Shown here piece after piece: positions 44,867-52,919 of a stretch of DNA of 64,000 bases (position 1 is the stretch's first letter; each line of letters starts with the position of its first letter). A program made the translations under genes and the position numbers. The notes below the pieces were generated by a model, which saw only the letters and a program-made list of their open reading frames with translations, did not search any database and had not been told where the DNA came from. The stretch comes from Filimonas effusa (lineage in GTDB: Bacteria; Bacteroidota; Bacteroidia; Chitinophagales; Chitinophagaceae): contig NZ_SDHZ01000006.1 in the NCBI RefSeq assembly GCF_004118675.1, positions 1-64,000 on the forward strand, read 5' to 3'.

Positions 44867-45888
44867 CAACAAAGAAACTCAGCTTCTCTGCTCAAACTGT
44901 CAGTTACTATTTTGACGCTTCTTTTGATTACCTCGAAAAACTGGTGAAAACAGATAACGCCGTTATCATCACCGATGAGAATATCTTTTCCGCTAATAAA
45001 AAGAAGTTTGCGAACTGGCGTACCATCGTACTGCAGCCCGGCGAAGCTTTTAAGATCCAGGCTACCGTCGACAGCATCATTCAACAACTCATAGAACTGG
45101 GAGCCGATAGAAAAACAACACTCATCGGTGTTGGTGGCGGCGTGGTTACAGATATCACCGGTTACGTAGCCGGTATCTATATGCGCGGTCTCCAATTCGG
45201 TTTTGTTCCCACTACTATATTGGCCATGGTCGACGCTTCCATCGGGGGAAAGAACGGTATCGATGTAGGTATTTATAAGAATATGGTAGGAATGATAAAA
45301 CAACCCTCATTCCTACTCTACGATTACAGCCTGCTCAAATCTCTCCCTAAAGCAGAATGGATCAACGGTTTCGCCGAGATCATTAAACACGCCAGCATCA
45401 AAGATGCAGCCATGTTTAAACTCCTGGAAGAACATAAACTAACTGCTTTCCGGAAAGATAAGCAACTGCTCGATCAGCTTATCCGCAGAAACGCACTATT
45501 GAAATCAAAAGTGGTGCAGGAAGATGAGTTCGAACAAGGCGACCGCAAACTGCTCAACTTCGGCCATACGCTCGGGCATGCTATTGAAAACAGCTACGAT
45601 CTGTCCCATGGTCACGCCGTTGCCCTTGGAATGGTAGTGGCAGCAGGCATCTCCGCCGTTTACACAGGTTATGCCGAAACCAACCGCCTGGTAAAACTCA
45701 TCAAACAGTATGGCTTACCCGCTTTCGCCGTTTTTGATGCAGAGAAGGCCATGCAGGTCATGCAGTCCGATAAAAAACGCGTGAAGGATCTTATCCATTA
45801 TGTTTTATTGCAGAAAACAGGTAAGGCTGTGATCATGCCGCTTACAGCGGAACAGATTGCGCCTATTGTTAAAAAATTATCCGTCTAA
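44863..45888 (+). CDS. aroB: 3-dehydroquinate synthase
   Basis: A 341-residue enzyme. Seen: TTLIGVGGGVVTDITGYVAGIYMRG (~85-110, NAD binding), VPTTILAMVDASIGGKNGID (~115-135), the metal-ligand Glu in NGFAEIIKHA (~168) and the two His of NFGHTLGHAIENSYDLSHGHAVALG (~226-250). Known: converts DAHP to 3-dehydroquinate with NAD and a divalent metal. The start overlaps the Y1 gene by 4 nt (ATGA); aroA follows after 5 nt. Slightly shorter than E. coli AroB (about 360). Confidence 0.95.
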   Translation: MTTKKLSFSAQTVSYYFDASFDYLEKLVKTDNAVIITDENIFSANKKKFANWRTIVLQPGEAFKIQATVDSIIQQLIELGADRKTTLIGVGGGVVTDITGYVAGIYMRGLQFGFVPTTILAMVDASIGGKNGIDVGIYKNMVGMIKQPSFLLYDYSLLKSLPKAEWINGFAEIIKHASIKDAAMFKLLEEHKLTAFRKDKQLLDQLIRRNALLKSKVVQEDEFEQGDRKLLNFGHTLGHAIENSYDLSHGHAVALGMVVAAGISAVYTGYAETNRLVKLIKQYGLPAFAVFDAEKAMQVMQSDKKRVKDLIHYVLLQKTGKAVIMPLTAEQIAPIVKKLSV

Positions 45889-45893
45889 TTGTT

Positions 45894-47204
45894 ATGCAAG
45901 TTACTGTACAACCTTCCGATATAGCTGGTGTTATCATTGCTCCCGCGTCAAAAAGCTCGATGCAGCGCGCCTGTGCCGCTGCACTGGTAAGAAAAGGGAA
46001 ATCCATAATTGGCAATCCCGGTCATTCAAATGATGATAAAGCCGCGCTGGGCGTAATGCAGGCGCTGGGTGCAGTAATAACATCCCATACCGATACAGAG
46101 TTGACCATCGAAAGCAACGGCGTTAATGCCGTGAATCCCGAAGTGAATTGCGGTGAAAGCGGGCTCGGCATCAGGATGTTTGCTCCGCTGGTGGCATTGA
46201 ACAAACAAGCGATGCGTATCGATGGGGAAGGCAGCTTACGTAACAGGCCCATGGATTTCTTCGATGATACTTTGCCAAAGCTGGGCGTGAACATCACATC
46301 CAACAACGGTAAATTACCCTTGGGCATCCAGGGACCACTGAAGCCTAAGAACATCGAAATCGATGGCTCTCTCAGCTCTCAGTTCCTCACAGGATTACTG
46401 ATGGCCTATGCAGCAGCAGAAGCCAGTAATGTAACCATCGTTGTAAACGACCTGAAAAGTAAACCCTATATCGATCTTACCCTGAAAGTAATGGACGATT
46501 TCGGGTTACCGCTTCCAATAAATAACAACTACGAGTCTTTCTATTTCCCTGCGGAAGATGCAACCCAAACCAACGAACCGGTGATCTCTTATACCGTAGA
46601 AAGCGACTGGAGCGGCGGCGCATTCCTGCTGGTTGCAGGCGCGTTGGCAGGCAAAATAGTAGTAAAAGGTCTCGACCCGTTTTCAACCCAGGCCGATAAA
46701 GCGATCCTGCAGGCGCTCATGGATTCCGGCTGCAGCATGTCGGTAGAAGCAAACCAGATAGAAATAGGCCCAACAGCCAAAGGCATAGAAGGACTAAAAG
46801 CCTTCCAATTCGATGCCAATGACTGTCCCGACCTGTTTCCGCCACTGGTAGCACTGGCCGCCTATTGCCAGGGAACAACCGTGATCGAAGGCGTACATCG
46901 TCTTACACACAAAGAAAGCAACCGCGCACTTACCTTACAGGACGAGTTCGGTAAAATGGGACTGGAAATCGTATTGCAGGATAATCTCATGCTCGTAAAA
47001 GGCGGATTGGGTCTACAGGGTGCCAATGTTCACAGCCGTCATGATCACCGCATAGCAATGGCTTGCGCAGTAGCTGCCCTGCGCGCTTCTTCCGAAACCG
47101 TGATTGAAGAAGCAGACGCAATCAACAAATCGTATCCCGACTTTTACAGGCACTTGCAGCAACTCGGAGCTTCAGTGAATGTTTCGGAAGCTATGCCTTC
47201 TTAG
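45894..47204 (+). CDS. aroA: 3-phosphoshikimate 1-carboxyvinyltransferase (EPSP synthase)
   Basis: A 436-residue protein of normal length. Seen: SKSSMQRACAAALV near residue 20 (PEP/shikimate-binding Lys and Ser), CGESGLGIRMFAPL near residue 83 in place of the classical GNAGTxxR, SLSSQFLTGLL near 162, and HRLTHKESNRALTL near 337 (the RxKESDR motif). Late HDHRIAMACAV (~382) is conserved. Known: transfers enolpyruvyl from PEP to shikimate-3-phosphate. Part of a tight run with aroB. Confidence 0.95.
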   Translation: MQVTVQPSDIAGVIIAPASKSSMQRACAAALVRKGKSIIGNPGHSNDDKAALGVMQALGAVITSHTDTELTIESNGVNAVNPEVNCGESGLGIRMFAPLVALNKQAMRIDGEGSLRNRPMDFFDDTLPKLGVNITSNNGKLPLGIQGPLKPKNIEIDGSLSSQFLTGLLMAYAAAEASNVTIVVNDLKSKPYIDLTLKVMDDFGLPLPINNNYESFYFPAEDATQTNEPVISYTVESDWSGGAFLLVAGALAGKIVVKGLDPFSTQADKAILQALMDSGCSMSVEANQIEIGPTAKGIEGLKAFQFDANDCPDLFPPLVALAAYCQGTTVIEGVHRLTHKESNRALTLQDEFGKMGLEIVLQDNLMLVKGGLGLQGANVHSRHDHRIAMACAVAALRASSETVIEEADAINKSYPDFYRHLQQLGASVNVSEAMPS

Positions 47205-47359
47205 AAACCGGCGGAAGAAACTTGCAATAAATCAGCCTGCAGAAAGTAAAAAGGAAAAAGACCAGTAATAAAACAATCGGTAATTGCTGCTGGTAAATAG
47301 GTCGCTGACCAACAAAACATCGATAAATCAGAAGATCATCAAATCTTAAATAAACTGCT

Positions 47360-48364
47360 ATGAACGCATTTGGCCGCCTTTTCAGGGTAAATATTTTCGG
47401 AGAATCTCATGGTGAGTCCGTAGGCATCAATATCGATGGTATACCGGCAGGCCTGCCACTTAAGATAGAAGATTTTCTGGCCGATATTGAAAGAAGAAAA
47501 GGCGGAACCCAAAAAGGCACTACGCCACGCCAGGAATCAGACCTTCCGATCTTTAAAAGCGGCGTGTTCAACGATACCACTACAGGCGCCCCGCTAACCA
47601 TCCTGTTCGAAAACAACAACACCCGCTCCGGCGATTACCAGAAACAACGCGCTGTCCCACGCCCCGGCCACGCCGATTTCGTCGCCGGCATAAAATTCGG
47701 CGGATTCGAAGATTTCCGTGGTGGCGGGCATTTCAGCGGCCGCCTTACCGTTTGCCTGGTCGCCGCCGGCGTCATAGCAAAAAAGATCCTCGGCAATAAC
47801 ATTTCCGTTAAAGCCTCCATCCTCGAAATAGGTGGCGAACAAGACCTCGATAAAGGCCTCCAAAAAGCAATAGACCAGAAAGATTCTATCGGCGGCATCG
47901 TAGAATGCCGCGTAACAGGCCTGCCAGCCGGCATCGGAGAGCCTTTCTTCGATAGCGTGGAATCACAGATAGCCCACGCCGCTTTTGCCATCCCTGCCGT
48001 ACGCGGTATCGAATTTGGAACAGGTTTCCCGGCAGCACGCATGTTCGGTGCCGAACACAACGATGCTATTGAAGACGCCAGCGGCAAAACCCGTACAAAC
48101 CATGCCGGCGGCGTAGTAGGAGGTATTACCAATGGAAATGAACTTGTTTTCCGCATCGCCATCAAACCCACAGCCTCTACTCCCAAAGAACAACAAACCT
48201 GGAACTGCGAAACCAACGCCATAGAATCTTTCTCCGTAAAAGGAAGACATGATCTCTGCATCGCACTGCGCGTTCCCGTTGTATTGGAAGCAATTACCGC
48301 TATGGTACTTACCGATCTGTTGTTATTGGAACAACGGGTTCCCAGGATTTATGTGAAAAACTAA
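47360..48364 (+). CDS. aroC: chorismate synthase
   Basis: A 334-residue FMN-dependent enzyme. Seen: FGESHG (residues ~13-18), IERRKGGTQKGTTPRQESD (~45-62), the PRPGHADF and DFRGGGHFSGRLTVCLVAAG region (~98-135, the signature GGRSSAR block in variant form) and KTRTNHAGGVVGGITNG (~240-255). Known: makes chorismate from EPSP, using reduced FMN as catalyst. The 155 nt between aroA and this gene hold no gene or clear structure. Last gene of the aromatic cluster; an 18-bp tandem repeat follows. Confidence 0.95.
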   Translation: MNAFGRLFRVNIFGESHGESVGINIDGIPAGLPLKIEDFLADIERRKGGTQKGTTPRQESDLPIFKSGVFNDTTTGAPLTILFENNNTRSGDYQKQRAVPRPGHADFVAGIKFGGFEDFRGGGHFSGRLTVCLVAAGVIAKKILGNNISVKASILEIGGEQDLDKGLQKAIDQKDSIGGIVECRVTGLPAGIGEPFFDSVESQIAHAAFAIPAVRGIEFGTGFPAARMFGAEHNDAIEDASGKTRTNHAGGVVGGITNGNELVFRIAIKPTASTPKEQQTWNCETNAIESFSVKGRHDLCIALRVPVVLEAITAMVLTDLLLLEQRVPRIYVKN

Positions 48365-48435
48365 CACTCCCTGGCAAACAGGGTTAAAGTAACTTGGCAA
48401 AAGGAGCCCGGTATGGGCGGAAGTTCGTGGTGGGC

Positions 48436-48525
48436 CTGGCAAACAGGCCAAAACTGGCAAACAGACCAAAACTGGCAAACAGACCAAAACTGGCAAACAG
48501 ACCAAAACTGGCAAACAGACCAAAA
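48436..48525. repeat. 18-bp minisatellite, five tandem copies
   Basis: Unit CTGGCAAACAGACCAAAA, five copies head to tail; the first has G for A at position 12. A diverged single unit (CTGGCAAACAGGGTTAAA) lies at 48371, just after the aroC stop. The stretch is non-coding by appearance. No spacers, so not CRISPR. It occupies most of the gap between the 3' ends of aroC and the VanX-like gene. Confidence 0.9.
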
Positions 48526-48542
48526 TTAACTTCGCTAAAAGG

Positions 48543-49295
48543 CTATTTCAATGATTGATCAGCACGCCGCAGGAAAGCCTCAAACGGCAGGTTTAAAATA
48601 CCAAAACGGGTAGCCGTATCCGTAGCAGCATTGCCGGTATAAGAATAATGCCACCATTCCGTCGACAAGGCCGTAAACCCATACGCCTGCATCACGGTTC
48701 GTAACAGCAATCGGTTGGCGATAACGGCGCTGTCCAGTTGCATATAATCATGATGCGCTTTTTCCGAAAAATCATCGAACCCCGTAGGCATGGCTAATTC
48801 CCGTCCGGTAGCCAGGTCGGCCAAGGTCACATCTACGGCAATGCCCCTGTTATGGCCACTTCCTTTGGCCGGGTTGGCTGCATAGCGCTCATCCGGAACA
48901 ATCTTCCACATCTTCTCCGTTACGGAATAAGGCCGGTAGGCATCGTAAAAAAGCAGCGAAAAACCGCGCTGCCGCAAAGCTGCCTGCACCCTGGCAAGCG
49001 CCTTTGCAACCGGCAGTCTTACCAGTACCTCTGGGTTTTGATACAGCACCTGGCCCGTAAAATTCCCGGGCCTGGCATAATACCAGTTGGTAAGAACAGG
49101 ACTGAAATAATCCTTTACCGCAACCATACGCTGGTTGCTATCCAGGGCTATGGTCGCGGCATAAGAGGCCTGGTTCGAAATAACCTTTAGCCCGTATTTA
49201 TTTTCCGGCACAGCATTTGGGCGTTGTGCGAAAATGCTTGCCCCCGTAAATAAGAGGCTTGCACCTAGTATGTTTAAAATATGCCTATATTTCAT
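48543..49295 (-). CDS. VanX-like D-Ala-D-Ala dipeptidase (M15)
   Basis: A 250-residue exported protein (signal peptide ILGASLLFTGASIFAQ). Zinc-site motifs of the VanX/DdpX family are complete: SGHNRGIAVDVTL (~145-157, His and Asp ligands) and TEWWHYSY (~217-224, catalytic Glu and last His). LLFYDAYRPYSVTEKMW (~113) is the conserved Arg region. Known: hydrolyses D-Ala-D-Ala; outside resistance clusters it serves peptidoglycan recycling. No vanHA genes are nearby, so a resistance role is not indicated. Its 5' end lies close to, and divergent from, the RlpA-like gene. Confidence 0.88.
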   Translation of the reverse strand: MKYRHILNILGASLLFTGASIFAQRPNAVPENKYGLKVISNQASYAATIALDSNQRMVAVKDYFSPVLTNWYYARPGNFTGQVLYQNPEVLVRLPVAKALARVQAALRQRGFSLLFYDAYRPYSVTEKMWKIVPDERYAANPAKGSGHNRGIAVDVTLADLATGRELAMPTGFDDFSEKAHHDYMQLDSAVIANRLLLRTVMQAYGFTALSTEWWHYSYTGNAATDTATRFGILNLPFEAFLRRADQSLK

Positions 49296-49349
49296 GTCGA
49301 ACCCGGAGCGGAAATAGCTGTCCGGCCCCTTAAAAATAAATATTTACGG

Positions 49350-49751
49350 ATGAAAATATATACGACATTAATTCTATGCCTGTTGTTTTCTATCCCTGTA
49401 TGGGCCCAGCTGCAAACAAAGGATACCAGTTCCGAAAAGGTGGCTTATGGCATCGCCAGCTTCTACAGTAAGAACCTCGACAGCACACGTACCGCCACAG
49501 GTGAAATCTTCCTCAACAGTAAAATGACAGCTGCCAGTAACCACTTTAAGCTAAATAGCTGGGTGCGCGTTACCAATCTGCGCAATGGCAAATCAGTGAT
49601 CGTACGCATTAATGACCGCATGCATAAAAGAATGGTCCTGAGAGGCCGTGTGGTCGACCTCAGCAGGTCCGCAGCCGAAAAACTTAATTTTATCAGCTCC
49701 GGCCTCGTAAGGGTAAAAGTAGTCTTGGTCCCGCCCGGAACAACGGAATGA
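49350..49751 (+). CDS. RlpA-like septal ring protein (DPBB domain)
   Basis: A 133-residue exported protein from ATG 49350 (MKIYTTLILCLLFSIPVWAQ signal peptide). The double-psi beta-barrel is clear: YGIASFYSKNLDSTRTATGEIF (~35-56), MTAASNHFKLNSWVRVTNLRNGKSVIVRINDRM (~60-93) and GRVVDLSRSAAEKLNFISSGLVRVKV (~100-125). The catalytic-type Asp in VRINDR and the Asp in VVDLS are kept. Known: RlpA proteins bind or cleave denuded glycan at septa. No SPOR domain, so a short version. Confidence 0.82.
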   Translation: MKIYTTLILCLLFSIPVWAQLQTKDTSSEKVAYGIASFYSKNLDSTRTATGEIFLNSKMTAASNHFKLNSWVRVTNLRNGKSVIVRINDRMHKRMVLRGRVVDLSRSAAEKLNFISSGLVRVKVVLVPPGTTE

Positions 49752-49793
49752 CGAAACAACGGGTAATGCAATAAAGCGCAAAATCCAGATAAC

Positions 49794-50210
49794 TTAACTT
49801 ATTAAAAACCAAAGAGGGGCATCTGGTACATAAATGGCATTCAGATCGCCATTTCTAAGGCCACGGGCTATTTTTCGACAGTCTACACGATCTGTCTTCC
49901 GCTTACTCTCCTTATCACTACTTGGTACATCTGCGGCATGAATAATCTGGCAATCTATTCCCTTCTGCGTGAAAGAACGCTGTAGCCAATATCCAGAAAA
50001 GCCGGATTTATAGGCTACATGATAATTACCACCAGGGTAGTTATGCTGCAAATGTTTAACTAACTGATCTACATTGGGTTCCTGAGTGAAGGTTTTTAAT
50101 TCAAATTCATCACTGTAGATACTTACTGCCCAGCTTTTGTGGTGAGTATCTATTCCTACGTACAGATTGTGCCCTGCAAAATCCGTAACTTTAATTGCGT
50201 TTGAAGTCAT
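49794..50210 (-). pseudogene. IS110-family transposase, N-terminal fragment
   Basis: A 138-residue fragment covering only the N-terminal RuvC-like DEDD domain: VGIDTHHKSW (first Asp), YKSGFSGYWLQ, HAADVPSSDKESKRKTDRVDCRKIARGL (last two Asp). In active members the second motif is YEAGFxG; the Glu is Lys here. The C-terminal transposase domain with the catalytic Ser is absent. Two independent lesions, so inactive. It lies between an RlpA-like gene and the 3' end of the PBP1A gene. Confidence 0.82.
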
Positions 50211-50445
50211 GGATTTGAGATTTGTACTTTAAAGCTACTTATTCCCGAAGCCATGATTTTTTATGCAAACATAGGAACTCATAAGTCCGGTACACCCTCT
50301 TTTTATTCATATCCCTGATGTACTCGGGTACCCATTTAAGCGATTGTCAGAGGCTATTTTTATTTAGGAGCCAACCTCTTTGTTTTTTGGAACCCTATAC
50401 CAAAACGGTATGCCTGCATAAGCTATTGCAGGACTGCAACAAGTA
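50211..50445 (-). mobile_element. upstream non-coding region, probable left end of the IS110 remnant
   Basis: About 235 nt without a gene, upstream of the transposase fragment on its strand. IS110-family elements carry a non-coding end at this place that encodes a bridge RNA. On the minus strand AGAGG-TTG-GCT (near 50375) can pair with AGCCTCT (near 50350), forming a bulged hairpin; GGGTACCC is a palindrome. The exact element boundary is not visible. Confidence 0.35.
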
Positions 50446-52863
50446 TTACCTGTTCTTCTTAGGCATCACCGCCTTAGGCCGCTCAGGCACAGTAGCAGGC
50501 GGCGCAGCCGGCTTGGGTTTGGCCGGAGCTGGCTTGCTGCTCGTTCCCGAAGGTGAAGTATTATCGTTGTTTTTGAAAGGCTGACTTTCCGGTCCAAGAT
50601 CCTGTGGCTGCGCATCGGCAGGCGCTACATCGCCATAATCTGCCGAAGAACCGTTACCTACATCCTCTCCCTCTGCGCCCAGCTGCGTAGGCACACTGTT
50701 CATCCAGTCGCCGATCACGTCATTGCTCATCATATCAGGCTTCACAAAGCTGGAGCGGGTATCCAGTCCCAGTGATTTATCATTCGATGCCTTATCATAA
50801 AAATAGGCCCAGATAGGTAACGCAACAGAAGAACCCTGCCCTATACTGGTACTGTTGAAACGGATAAACCGGTCGTCGCAACCAGTCCATACACCGGCGA
50901 TCAACTGGGGTGTGTAACCCATGAACCAGGCATCACTATTGTCATTCGTTGTCCCGGTTTTACCGGCAATATCTCCCTGAACATCATAACTCCACATCCT
51001 GCGGCCTGTACCATATTTCATGACCCCTTGCATCATGCTGATAACAGAATAAGCAGTGATATCGCTGATCACTTCTTTACGTTGTGGAATGAAAGTCTGA
51101 AGCACATTACCGTTGCGGTCTTCAATACGTGTAATATACATCGGTTTCACGTTAAAGCCACGTCCGGGAAACATACTATATGCCTGCATCATCTCAAACA
51201 AAGAGATCTCCGCACTACCCAGGGCAATAGAAGGATAAGGCTCTATATTGGTTTGTATGTTACATTCTTTGAGAAAATTCACAAATCGTTTGGCGCCTTC
51301 ATTGCCCTGCGGTCCCAATTGCTTCATGATATAGGCGGTAGCGCAGTTGCGCGAAAGCGCCAGGGCTTTGGCCATAGGCATCGTTTCGCCGGAACAGGTG
51401 GTAGTGGTCGCCGGCACCACGCCAAAGCTGCCAAAATTCTGCTGCTCGTCAACCACCATGGTATTAGGAGTAAAGCCATTGTCTTCAATAGCCAGGCTAT
51501 ACAGCAAAGGCTTCATAGTACTACCTACCTGGCGCTTGGTATTAATGTTAACGTGATCGTATTTGAATGTTTTGAAATCAATACCGCCTACCCATGCTTT
51601 TATCTCGCCGCTTAAAGGATCCATAGCCATAAAGCCCGCCTGTAACATCTGCCGGTGGTATTTCAGAGAATCCATCGGCGTCATCACTGTATCGATGCTG
51701 CGTGCCGTATTCCAGGCAAACACCTGCATAGGTACCTTGGTGCTGAATGCCTTCTTCAGGTCTTCATCAGATAAACCATCACGCTTGCCGTTTTTCCAGC
51801 GGTCGCTTTGCTTCATGGCGGCATCCAGGATATTTTCATGCCCCTTCCATACACTGCCGTTCTTAATATTGCTCTGCGCCGCCAGCAGCTTTTGCATATA
51901 GCTGTAATGCTTGGCTACCGCCTCCTCAGCATACTGCTGCATAATAGGGTTGAGGGTGGTATATATCTTAAGACCATCACGGTAAAGATTATAACTCTCT
52001 CCGTCAGACTTCTTATGTTCCTTACACCACTTCTTCATGTCTTCGCCCAGTATCATACGGAAATAAGGAGCAATACCAGCGGTCTCATCCATCTTCTTAT
52101 AGTTCAGCGGTATGGGCTTTTTCTTGTAAGCTTCCGCTTCTCCGGCAGTAAGGAATTTATTACGTACCATCTGGTTGATCACCGTATTACGCCTGTTAAG
52201 CGCCCTCGCCGGATTAACCCGTGGATTATAAGTATAAGCCGCTTTTAACATGCCAATGAGTACCGCAGCCTCATCAAGTGTCAAACGGTCTGGCTCTTTC
52301 TGAAAGAAAGTTTTCGCAGCATTACGGATCCCATAAACGTTGTCGCCGAAGGCTACCGTATTTAGATAAAGCGTAATGATCTCATCTTTCGTAAAGTTGC
52401 GCTCCAGCTTAACGGCAATGATACTTTCCTTGATCTTTTGCAGCGACCTCAGGAATATATTCTTCGTGCTCCAGTTTTGCGTGAACAGGTTTTTGGCCGT
52501 TTGCATGGTAATGGTACTGGCGCCACCTTCACTGCCTAACGAAAAAAACGCACGTGCCAGCGAACGCGGATCTATCCCCTTATGATCATAGAAACGCTCA
52601 TCTTCCGTCGCCACCAGCGCATTGATAACATGTTTGCTGATATCCTTATAAGCAATATTTACACGGTCTTCCAGGTAATATTTACCCATCAAAGTCCCGT
52701 CTTCGGCATAAACCTGGCTCGCCTGTGAGGCAGTCGGATTTTCAAGGTCTGAAATCGAAGGCATCTTGCCAAATACACCCCAGTTGGCAAGTAAAAGAAC
52801 AAGCACTATCAGTCCCAGCCCGATAAAGAATACTCGCCATAATATTTTGACTGATTTTTTCAT
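50446..52863 (-). CDS. penicillin-binding protein 1A (glycosyltransferase/transpeptidase)
   Basis: An 805-residue class A PBP. Seen: N-terminal TM (~8-27), glycosyltransferase motifs TEDERFYDHKGIDPRSLARAF (~86-106, catalytic Glu) and GGASTITMQTAKNLF (~112-127), then the transpeptidase with SxxK in GSTMKPLLYSL (~440), SRNCATAYI (SxN, ~500) and AGKTGTTNDNSDAWF (KTG, ~640). The tail (~740-805) is rich in Pro, Ala and Lys and probably unstructured. Known: polymerises and cross-links peptidoglycan in the periplasm. It follows the PorW/SprE-like gene by 56 nt, likely on one transcript. Confidence 0.95.
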   Translation of the reverse strand: MKKSVKILWRVFFIGLGLIVLVLLLANWGVFGKMPSISDLENPTASQASQVYAEDGTLMGKYYLEDRVNIAYKDISKHVINALVATEDERFYDHKGIDPRSLARAFFSLGSEGGASTITMQTAKNLFTQNWSTKNIFLRSLQKIKESIIAVKLERNFTKDEIITLYLNTVAFGDNVYGIRNAAKTFFQKEPDRLTLDEAAVLIGMLKAAYTYNPRVNPARALNRRNTVINQMVRNKFLTAGEAEAYKKKPIPLNYKKMDETAGIAPYFRMILGEDMKKWCKEHKKSDGESYNLYRDGLKIYTTLNPIMQQYAEEAVAKHYSYMQKLLAAQSNIKNGSVWKGHENILDAAMKQSDRWKNGKRDGLSDEDLKKAFSTKVPMQVFAWNTARSIDTVMTPMDSLKYHRQMLQAGFMAMDPLSGEIKAWVGGIDFKTFKYDHVNINTKRQVGSTMKPLLYSLAIEDNGFTPNTMVVDEQQNFGSFGVVPATTTTCSGETMPMAKALALSRNCATAYIMKQLGPQGNEGAKRFVNFLKECNIQTNIEPYPSIALGSAEISLFEMMQAYSMFPGRGFNVKPMYITRIEDRNGNVLQTFIPQRKEVISDITAYSVISMMQGVMKYGTGRRMWSYDVQGDIAGKTGTTNDNSDAWFMGYTPQLIAGVWTGCDDRFIRFNSTSIGQGSSVALPIWAYFYDKASNDKSLGLDTRSSFVKPDMMSNDVIGDWMNSVPTQLGAEGEDVGNGSSADYGDVAPADAQPQDLGPESQPFKNNDNTSPSGTSSKPAPAKPKPAAPPATVPERPKAVMPKKNR

Positions 52864-52919
52864 TTATAGCTACAGTTTTATGCCGGTTTTATAAGGAATA
52901 TGAATGTTAAGCCACGAAT

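Noticed and set aside
48323-48523. Minus-strand frame with VCLPVL repeats
   Set aside because: It is only the translation of the 18-bp minisatellite; 18 is divisible by three, so the frame stays open by chance.
48436-48525. Possible CRISPR array
   Set aside because: The 18-bp units are directly adjacent with no spacers, and no cas genes are present.
48543-49295. Vancomycin resistance determinant
   Set aside because: VanX-like enzyme only; no vanH, vanA or regulators nearby, so a housekeeping dipeptidase is more likely.
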